64,000 bases of DNA from Nepenthes gracilis. Taxonomy: Eukaryota; Streptophyta; Magnoliopsida; Caryophyllales; Nepenthaceae. This document shows, piece after piece, positions 55,792 through 64,000 of this stretch. Every line of letters begins with the position of its first letter. The stretch's first letter is position 1. Location: NCBI GenBank assembly GCA_033239525.1, contig BSYO01000008.1, positions 13,399,294-13,463,293 on the forward strand. Reading direction: 5' to 3'. Below the pieces are notes generated by a model, which was not told the DNA's origin, did no database searches, and worked only from the letters and a program-made list of their open reading frames with translations. The translations under genes were made by a program, and so were the position numbers.

Positions 55792-57476
55792 TTATTTCCG
55801 TAATGCCTTTGCTTCTTCCTCGATCTGCTGCTCTTTGCTGTCCGTCAGACTCTTTGGCGGTCGAGTGGTGACCATGTTAACCACTCCTGCTGCAATCCTG
55901 TTCCAGGGAGGAGTCTGCTCTTGCCCCTCTTCATCAGCTGCTCCTGAGTTCTGTCCTGGGCCTCTAACAAACTTTGAGAGGTGTCCTCTGTGAATCAGGT
56001 CCTCAATTTCCCTCTGCAGTGTCTTGCAGTCCTCAGTTGAATGGCCAAGCAGAGCGATGAAAGTCACAAGTATTTTGCGGTTTCAGAGTCTTTCTTCAGC
56101 GGCCGGTTTGGACCACTTCAGAATTTTTCCACGGATCCGCATGAGGACGTTTGCGCGTGTGTGCATCGAGGCGTGAAACCGTGGGCCCATAATCTCGGCG
56201 CGTGCAGGGGCCCGATCCAGCCGCCATTCAGCGAGGATGTTCTCCGCCCGTGAACTTTCTCTTCCCTTCACCAGGGAATGGCCGAGACTGATCCGTCCGT
56301 TCTGGACGTTTTGCCTCGTTAGCCTCTTCTACTGCAGCGTAGGCCCTGGTGATGGATTCCGCCTCGCGGAAAGTCTGTGGATTTTTGTGGGCGAGGTGCT
56401 TGAAGAAGTCAGCGAAAGTAAGCGCTGAGATGAAACTGCCCAGTTTCATCTCCTCTGTGATCCTGGGGATCCTTCTGGCCTCAGCCACGAAGCGATCTAG
56501 GAAATACCGCGGGTTCTCTCCCGGTTTCTGCTTTATGTGGGAGAGGTGCCATTGCTGTTTCTCTTCCCGTCGGCTCGAAGCGTACTGAGCCAGGAAGAGG
56601 TCCGTGAGTTCACGGAAGTTGATGACAGTTCCTGAAAGGAGGTGATGGAACCAGATTCGAGCGTCTCCCTTCAGTGTGAGTGGGAAGTAACGGCACATTG
56701 CTGAGTTTTCTAGCCCTTGTAGACTCAGATGGGTGCGGAAGTGATCTAGGTGGTCAACCGGATCACTGCCCCATCGTATAAGTCAAGGGACAGCATCTTG
56801 AACTTTGTGGGCAGTGGACGGCTTAGGATCTCCGTAGTAAAAGGAGATCGATCTAAGTCGACTGCGCGCTCCTCCTCCTGGAACACACGGTTCCATATCT
56901 TGTCCACCCTTGGTCCCGGTGCGGCGGCGTTTGTTGATCATTTGGAGTTGAGGTAGTCCCTCAAGTCTGTCTTGTTCCTGGGCGGGGTTCAGCGTGGCCG
57001 TTTGCCTCCGATGGATCGGGTAGTCCGGAGGCTCGCTCTGGACTGCGTTGTGGTCTTCCGCGCCTGAGTATCGGGGATTTCTTCTTCTCGGGCTCTCTGT
57101 CGGAGGCGTACTCCGGAGCCTTCCACAGCCTGTTTTGGCCGAACGCGGAGGACGGCGGAGGCGATTGTCTCAGTCTTTAGGGCCTCTTGGCCGGCTTCTT
57201 ATTTCTCTGGCCACCCCTTTTGGTGGCAGGAGCAGGAATGGCCGCTGGTGGAGCCGCTTGTCGTTGTTGCTTGTTCTGTGTGCAAAGCAGTTGGAGCAGG
57301 CGATTGTTGGCCTGCATCTGCTCCACCAGTTGCTGAAAGTAAGGCGGTGGAACTCCACCCGTAGCCCCGTTGACCATTGCACCAGCAGCGTGGTCCTTGT
57401 CGGGGTTAGCAGTGTCTCTAGCGAGGTCGCTAGCCTGAGCATTCGTATTCACCATTGTAGAAGCAGAATGTGACAA
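55792..57476 (-). pseudogene. Tat gag
   Basis: Starts MSHSASTMVNTNAQASD at 57476, 42 bp after the primer-binding site. The first frame (99 codons) has PPPYFQQLVEQMQANNRLLQ, a likely coiled coil, then stops. The capsid core is open at 56698-56228: MCRYFPLTLKGDARIWFHHL, NFRELTDLFLAQYASSRREE and NPRYFLDRFVAEARRIP. The C-terminal piece at 56067-55792 has GHSTEDCKTLQREIEDLIHR, part of a Cys-His knuckle whose first half (CDFH) is in another frame. It assembles virus-like particles. It is split by at least three frameshifts. Confidence 0.82.
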
Positions 57477-57517
57477 AGAGCTTGTGCTATTTTAGTGGTA
57501 GACTTTTCATAAGCGTT

Positions 57518-57535
57518 TTCCACAGACGGCGCCAA
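57518..57535 (-). promoter_or_regulatory. Primer-binding site of the Tat element
   Basis: On the minus strand TTGGCGCCGTCTGTGGAA directly follows the LTR end (GTACGCATCA). TGGCGCCGT is the primer-binding core common in Tat and Athila elements and matches the 3' end of tRNA-Asp. Confidence 0.85.
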
Positions 57536-58741
57536 TGATGCGTACCTGGATCCGACTTCGAACAGATTCGGATTCTTCTGGATGGTTTGAACCAGCTTTG
57601 TTCACCGAGTACGAATCCTGCACACCACTAAAATGAACAAGAGGTCAGCGTTATCGGTGAGAAGTCCCACCGAAAACGCTCCGACGCTCAAGTCAGTAAT
57701 ACAGTCTTCAAAGGAAGAAACTGAAAATATAGAGAGAGAGAGAGTTTGAATGTTTGATCCAGATGTAAGAGAGACGCGAGGTCTTCTTAAATCTAGATGG
57801 TGGGAAGGCACTAAACGGCCATGAGGGCTCGCTTGTTGCGTTAGGATTTTTTGGGAGAACGAAGGTGGCAAAGAAGGCAGGCTTCTGTGAGCACTCAATC
57901 GTCCCAGAAAACATACGCACTTGGCTGTCTCAAAAATGTGTAAGCTGTTGAAAGTATGGAAAAAAGCCTCAATGAAAGCATCAATGAAAGCATGCCTTGA
58001 ATAAGGATTCAAGGGCTTCTTTTGTAGCTGAGAGGCCAATCCTCCTTCTTTGGAAGGAGTGATTGCCTTCCTGATTTGTTGCCAGGCTTGCCTTTTGGAG
58101 CAGATGCCGGTTGCCATGTGATCGTGATTATTTCCTTGTTTGGCGGCCAACAACTTTCCAAGTTGGTTTCTTTCCTCCTCAGCATATTACCGTTGGAGTA
58201 CCTTGGTTGGCAATGAATAGAGAAGATCTGGTGCTTTCCTTCTTTGAAGGGCGCCAATCTTGTCAATATTCTTTCTGGTGTAAATTGAGATCGTGGAAGA
58301 CGCTGGAAAGTGTGTGATTGGTAGTCTCGATGAGTGATGGGCGAAACGAAGCGAGGCCCATTACTATGAGAGGCGCCATTTGGGCCCGATGTATAGTGGC
58401 GCGGGACGGTCGGCGTCTAAGTTGGCCGTCAGCGTGTGGCCGCCGTAGTGAACGAAGGGAGAGTAGCTAGCGATCAACTGATGGGCTGTGGACCAGAATG
58501 GAATAGGCCCATCACTGTAGCAAAGCCTCTAAAGGCCCAATCAAGCTGCGCAAGGCGGTCAACATTGCGTTGACCGTTTGCGAGCAAGTTGGCCGCCAAG
58601 ACGGTCAACGCCAACGTTGACCATCTTGGGCTTTCCAGTTCCTGGGCCCGTCTTCTTACTGGACCATCAAAAATATTGACTGGCCTTCTTGGACTTCCAT
58701 TGACCTTTCTTTGGGCCAGCCCATTATTGGTGTACCCATCA
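57536..58741 (-). repeat. 5' LTR of the Tat element
   Basis: The 1206-bp LTR begins TGATGGGTACACCAATAATG on the minus strand and ends CAGGTACGCATCA before the primer-binding site. It is colinear with the solo LTR at 29865-31049. The flank just outside is CAAAT (58742-58746), but the matching copy cannot be checked because the other end of the element is missing. Confidence 0.9.
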
Positions 58742-60162
58742 CAAATCAAACCTTTGGATAATGATTTAACCCAAATATATACATATCAAAGTGGTTCATC
58801 AATCCAAAGTAAAACCAATCAAAAACTCATTTTTTGACTTATTGAATATTTTGAATAACCCAATGATTTTTAATCTTGATTCATTCTTTGTCTTTCAAAC
58901 TCGAAATTCTTTTCCTTGAAGATATGGTTATTTGTTTGATTTTTTCTTGATTAACAGAAGACTTATCTTTCTGCCTAAATAAAAATTTCAAAAGGATTCA
59001 TTCTATTATTTGCCTGCCAGCCATAGTTGCAAAGGAATGTGGTTATCCCAATTACTCTTCTTCCTTTAAAATTGGTGTCCGTAGTTCAAATTCAATTTAG
59101 ATTTCCTATGTCAATTCCTAAATTAAATCTTATATCCCAATATGATGGCTCAAATGTTTTTGCTGCACTATTCTGATTATCATAACATTTATGCTTAAAT
59201 CCCATAGATATTAGTCTCTCCGGGATGAATTTCATCATCTTTACAAATAAAGATCAAGATTTCAAATCCATATATACTTGCTAAAGTTCCTTAGATGACA
59301 ATTTCAATTTTTTTCCAAGGTGGTGAAACACTTTATGGTAAGACATTTAGCTGGTACCACCTTAATATAATATGTGTTTCCTAAAATAACCTCAATAACA
59401 TTTTCAATTTGCTAATTAGAAAATGACATTGGTTAATCCTTTCTTTTAATAATATCATCGAATTTTTACATAGCTAAAGAATCCTTTGTAATATCAAAAA
59501 CTTCTCGATGTGGTCATGTATATCAATTAATTTATCACTCATTCTCCTTATCTCTTGATTGACTGGTTTTTATTGTAATTGAAGTTCATAACTTAAATTC
59601 TAAATTAGATTATTCTTACTAATTAATCTACTTCGATTCATAAACTAGATCATCCTTTAATATCACCTATACCAAATTATTCCCTTAATATTACATCAAC
59701 ATTTAGTATGTCACAAAAATCATTGATCGTGTCTACTAATCTAAATCAAACACCTAGGGTGCATAATATTCATACCCAAGGAATCCCATAAGTATCATTT
59801 TAACTATATAAGATCTAGTCCTCAAGTTAAAAATCAAACTTAAAAATATAGAGGAGGGTATAAATTTCAAATTTTCCAAATATATATACTGGAATTAAAA
59901 ATTTCTACCTGCCACACTTGGCTTCTAAGTCTATCATCTCTTAATCTTGTTCCAAAATATTAATCATATTAGCTAATTCAAATAACTAACTTAAGGTTTT
60001 AATCCAAAATTAATTAATCAATCCTAAATTTTAGACTGAAATCTAACAATCTTAAATCTTAACCCAAAATTACTGATATCTTGACCTCAATCCCAACTTA
60101 ATCAAGCTTAACCTTAAACAAAATCATTCAATCCAAATCTTAATGCATATTTCTTATTCATT
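58742..60162 (-). pseudogene. gypsy B interior, mostly deleted
   Basis: The part at 58860-59160 matches the integrase C-terminal region of gypsy A (37870-38200); the minus strand shows a degraded FxxNxxW...NPFEIFI motif. From about 59200 to 60150 the text is decayed and unrecognised. The primer-binding site lies only about 1 kb from the integrase remnant, so gag, protease, RT and most of integrase have been lost. The Tat element is inserted at or near its other side. Confidence 0.5.
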
Positions 60163-60173
60163 CTCTGATACCA
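60163..60173 (-). promoter_or_regulatory. Primer-binding site of gypsy B (tRNA-Met type)
   Basis: The minus strand reads TGGTATCAGAG, complementary to the 3' end of initiator tRNA-Met and the commonest plant LTR-element primer site. It lies a few bases inside the LTR end. Confidence 0.75.
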
Positions 60174-60177
60174 ATTT

Positions 60178-62400
60178 TACATATCATGTTCTTATATCTA
60201 CTATTAACCTTATTCATATGTATTATTTTTTATGCTCAACAATATTGCTTGTTATAATCAAAGGGATGTGTGCTTACCTATTAATTATCTATACATCACA
60301 ACAAATTATAATACATAGATCTAAAAAAATATCACATCTTTAATAGTTATGACATCTGTTTAACAATAATATGATGCCAAATTCGTGATAAGAAAAGATG
60401 CCAACAACATTTCAAACTCTTCTTATAAAATTTTACCTAAACTTACAAGATAATTATAAGAAATTTGTGAATATATTTCTAAACTACCAATACTAAAATT
60501 TACATTCCTAAGATCCTTATAAAATTTACAGGTTCATATATCAATATTTAAACCAAACTAGTTATATTATTACTAATTACAGTATAACTATTATTTCTTC
60601 TTTGCTTTGGTTCACCAGGTATGAACTCTTGTGAAGCATTTGAAGAAAAAAAAACAGCAATAGTTAGCCAAATACTTAGTAAAAATATAATAATCAAGGA
60701 TATATCATAGAGAGAAATTGGAGTCATAATACATATAAAAAAAATATATACATATACTTTCAAAATATTTTTTATGATATAATTTACTTTCTTTTTCTTA
60801 TACTTAATTCTTTTTATTTGTCAACACTTCTTACATTACATATTGAGGAGTTAGGGCTAGTAGACTTTACCAACTAATGAAGCGGTCAATCGAGGAAAAG
60901 ATTATGTATGTTCTCATATCATCTAAGACGGTAAACTCTTATTCAACACCCATAATATTTTAAGACATATTAGAGAATACTACTCATTAAAATAAATCCT
61001 CGGTTCGATTAAAATATCATAGTGGAAGTTCTTATACTTATTCTTGCTTCTTCTTTTTAATTTTCTCATCTTAGAGAAAATTTATATTTTAATGGTATCA
61101 TATTAGCTTCCACTCAAGAATAAATATATCATATATATTCATAGCAAAATTATGATAAAGCATATCATAAAAATAAGTTCATATAAATTTTTACATGTGC
61201 TAGCTAAATTTTTAGACAACATATTATTTGGCTTCCGGTCCATAAATTTTATATTTTACTGGTTCACTAACTGATTCGATTCCATTTTAATTCCTTCAAT
61301 TGGTTTGATCACAAAGTTGGTTCATGGACCTGTTTAGCCATCTATAATATTTCACTTATTTTATCACGTGAGTCGGTTCACCATTGTCCATACATTAAGT
61401 GTCTGGTTCATCATTTTAAAAGGACATTTATGAACCGGTTCATTTAATCAAATTACTTGCAAAATTTTGAGTTGGTTGATGAAAATAGTTCGGTTCCCTC
61501 TTTTAGCAGCTGGTTCATGTCATGATTGGGCGGCTTACTTGATATTTAATTAGTCTACTGTCTTAACATGCCATATATGACCAGTTCATCAATTATTTTC
61601 CAGCCAGTTTACCCATTTTTAGCAAAACTGCCAAAGTGGAGCAGCAGCCTCTTCAGTAGCAATGTCCGATTTTAAAGCCGGTTCAGTGGTCAAATCATCA
61701 TATAAATTTATTTCACTTATATTTTTAGAATCAACACATAATTTTGGATTGGTTCATATAAAATTTTCAATTTTATACTTTCCGATTCAAAGTTATACAC
61801 TAATTTTTGATGCCATATCTGTTTTTGGCCGGTTCAGTGGCACATACCTCTCCTTGGGCTGAACTGGTCAGATTTTTAAAAGAAATTTCGGCACCAATTT
61901 TGTGACATATTGCCGGTTCATTAAAGTTTCATAGTTAATTTTTATGGAGCTTGAATAGATCGAAAACTTAGTAAAAATAGCAGCTAAATATTAGCATCAG
62001 TAGCTGCACTATTTTCAGCCAGTTCAATTTGCCAACCATCTTTATTTCCATCGAATTGGCCGGATTTACGAAGAATAATTTTGAAACAAAAATATTATAA
62101 TTTATCCAACATCTTAAATTATTTACATTATAAATTTCATGGGATGAATCGATCAAATATGATATACATAAATCAAACATCAGTAAGGTTTAACAACTGA
62201 TTCTTTCAATGACATGATTCTGATTTCTGCTTAATATGACTTGGTTATGGCATGAATTTAGAGTATTGGAATGACAATACTTGAAGATAAAGACGAGAAT
62301 TTAACAGCAAATCAAAAAGGTAGTAGTGTTCTTGCCTAATTCAAAGAGAATTTGAATCTGATTTCTAATTTTCTCAACTGGTTCTCACTCTCTTGGTTTT
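60178..62400 (-). repeat. 5' LTR of gypsy B (outer limit uncertain)
   Basis: The inner 820 bp are colinear with 41996-42916. From 61260 to 61920 it carries many CCGGTTCA motifs, like the LTR at 42917-45664. CTTT/CTCC-rich text at 62390-62470 may mark the leader. I could not fix the start of the LTR, and the limit given is approximate. Confidence 0.55.
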
Positions 62401-64000
62401 GTTTTTCTCCCTCTATTCTCTTTGATTTTTCCTTCCGTCTCCTCCGGTTTTCTTCCTCTTTTCTTTTATTTATTATCTTTTTAAACATGCTTAGTCTTTC
62501 CCAAATTAATTAGGAGCTACCACATGCCCCATTTTGCTGAAAAATTCTCGGCTGATCATCTTCGCTGAATCAGCTACCTTGGCTGATTTGGAGACTTACT
62601 AGTTTTGCCACCTTCCTTTATTTAATTGGTGCTAATTTTTATACATGGATAGTCCCTCATTATGCCATGTGTCTCTTCTCTTTTTAATCAAATTTCATCT
62701 TTTAATTAATTAATTTACTTGGTAAACAAATTTGAAAAATTTAGTGGAAACCAGGTCACTCCTTCTCCTCCTTAGAGCCGTGTCCCATTTGCCTTCTCCC
62801 TCTTTTCTTTCTTTTTTCTTTATTTTCTTTGTTTAAAATTTTGACTAAGTATGGGATATTTGAGTATATATCATAATCTAGATCTTGTGTATCATAACAA
62901 TATAAATAAGAGGTAAAAAGCATACAAGACTTACTCCCCAATGTATCATTAGATATTCAAGTTAAAAATTTTTCTACTCAGATTACAAAAATACAAAAAA
63001 ATGTATGTGACAATGTAGAGTGGATTGGGATGAGTATTTGTTTGGAATGTAATATTCCATTTGGTGTACTCATTAGGTAAAGTGTCTTTTTATTATGCAC
63101 TCGACTAGTAGAGCGTCTCTAATTATTTTGTACTCGTCTGGTAAAGTGTCTGATTTCTGTAGCTGTTTTTCAGGCGTTGAGATTCGTCTATTATCATCCC
63201 TCATTTTTTTCATTCTTCTTTCATCCCCCATCCCCTTGGGGGAGAGGTTAAATTTATAATAAAAGGTGCCATTTAGTTGGCAGTTCCCTAAATCAATACA
63301 TGTGCCACTTTAATGGTGAGAAATATTATTAGTATGTGTAACGATTATCTCAATTTAATGGAAGGACTACATGACTTTCAGTTATTGGATCGGTATAGCT
63401 GCCGTCTGAAATAGCTCATTAAATAAGTCATTATGATCCTTTAATACTCAACTGTCCAGATCACATCCCCTAGTTTAAGCATTGCGTCACTCGCCTGATT
63501 GGCTCGATAGTGTCTTTTATTAAGTTATCGTCATTTGGGCCTCTTATTCTTTTATACATTGGGCAGGCCCGATTTTGAACCGTACCCATCACTAACCCCC
63601 CATATTGGGAGGTTTGACTTTTCAATTCCCAACATGTTATTAATGGGATGCCAGCTATAGATTTTTCAATGCATGTGCCTTCTCAAATATTTTGCTGATT
63701 TGAGATCTTATTTGGTATGAATTGATTCTCTGTTACCAATATTGAAATTCGTTATCCTCTTGAATTGAATGTCTCTTTGAGCTCTCCTCTTGGTTATAAA
63801 TGGTGGCACTATCTTTGTTTTACGTCATGAAGCTTCATTTGCCTTATTTTGTGATATGATTGCCTAGAATCAGCATGAAGCCTTCGATTCAACAAGTCAA
63901 AGTTAGAGGGAGTTCTTTCACAATATTTGAAGTCAAGATATTTCCCCACCTTGATTGGTGGAGGTAGTGCATTAAGCTGATGTTCCCTCATTTCTCCACC
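62401..64000. other. Window end, no gene recognised
   Basis: AT-rich DNA. Short ORFs occur on the minus strand (62756-62941 and 63809-63991, the latter NALPPPIKVGKYLDFKYCER), neither of known family. Related GT(G/C)TACTCGT/GTAAAGTGTCT phrases recur at 63060-63150, a loose local repeat. Confidence 0.4.

Larger units (their letters stand above)
51181..58741 (-). mobile_element. Tat-lineage Ty3/gypsy retrotransposon, 3'-truncated
   Basis: Order on the minus strand: 5' LTR (58741-57536), primer-binding site, gag, protease, RT, two RNase H domains, integrase, tandem-repeat stretch and an antisense ORF. A second RNase H and an antisense ORF downstream of pol are hallmarks of the Tat group (Retand/Grande/Ogre relatives). 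The 3' LTR is not in the expected place (below 51.18 kb). GC content is far higher than that of the neighbours, and decay is mild (few stops per domain), so it is one of the youngest elements here. Confidence 0.88.

Noticed and set aside
53534..57473. Long plus-strand ORFs (53534-53950, 54747-55172, 57048-57473 and others)
   Set aside because: They are antisense shadows of the GC-rich minus-strand Tat gag-pol genes.
63548..63593. GGGCAGGCCC...GTACCCATCA as the end of another Tat LTR
   Set aside because: The last 45 bp resemble the Tat LTR end, but the preceding text does not align, so it may be chance or a very short remnant.

Overview
This is a transposon-dense nuclear segment from a flowering plant. 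The one clear host gene is a phytochrome on the minus strand (about 18.2-26.0 kb). Its protein and intron positions are phyB-type, and it most resembles woody eudicot phyB. The species cannot be named from the sequence. Nearly everything else is layered, decayed retroelement DNA that is AT-rich and full of stops.

Layout. 1-2.48 kb: 3' end of a LINE whose long 3' tail holds four imperfect tandem modules and ends in poly(A). 2.5-16.7 kb: two related, same-orientation LTR-like repeats (2.52-3.43 and 16.03-16.74 kb) bracket a dead Ty3/gypsy chromovirus (gypsy 1, about 6.4-12.34 kb). 18.18-25.97 kb: phytochrome exons 3, 2 and 1 on the minus strand. Intron 1 carries a 1.34-kb terminal-inverted-repeat element, a likely SINE and a TATG microsatellite. 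The short last exon expected for this gene is not visible anywhere downstream. 27.2-28.56 kb: a second broken LINE.

28.6-62.4 kb is a nest of LTR elements. On the plus strand, gypsy C (gag/protease to RT) is split by a Tat-type solo LTR with a perfect 5-bp target duplication. On the minus strand, gypsy A (3' LTR, chromodomain end, integrase, RT) is split inside integrase by a different 2.5-kb solo LTR, also with a perfect 5-bp duplication. Further LTR copies follow at 42.0-45.66 kb. At 45.70-50.03 kb is a plus-strand endogenous pararetrovirus-like unit: movement-protein-like region, acidic block, zinc knuckle and W-rich tail. It has no recognisable reverse transcriptase and is held in essentially one reading frame. 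At 51.2-58.74 kb is a minus-strand Tat-lineage gypsy element with gag, protease, RT, two RNase H domains, integrase and an antisense extra ORF. Its 5' LTR and primer-binding site are intact, but its 3' LTR is missing. At 58.74-62.4 kb is an internally deleted gypsy B with an 11-bp tRNA-Met-type primer-binding site.

The phytochrome exons 1-3 are intact and look functional. All mobile-element genes seen here are broken. The observations most worth following are the RT-less pararetroviral unit, the missing last phytochrome exon, the in-frame coding minisatellite in that phytochrome, and the two cleanly delimited solo LTRs that date the nest.
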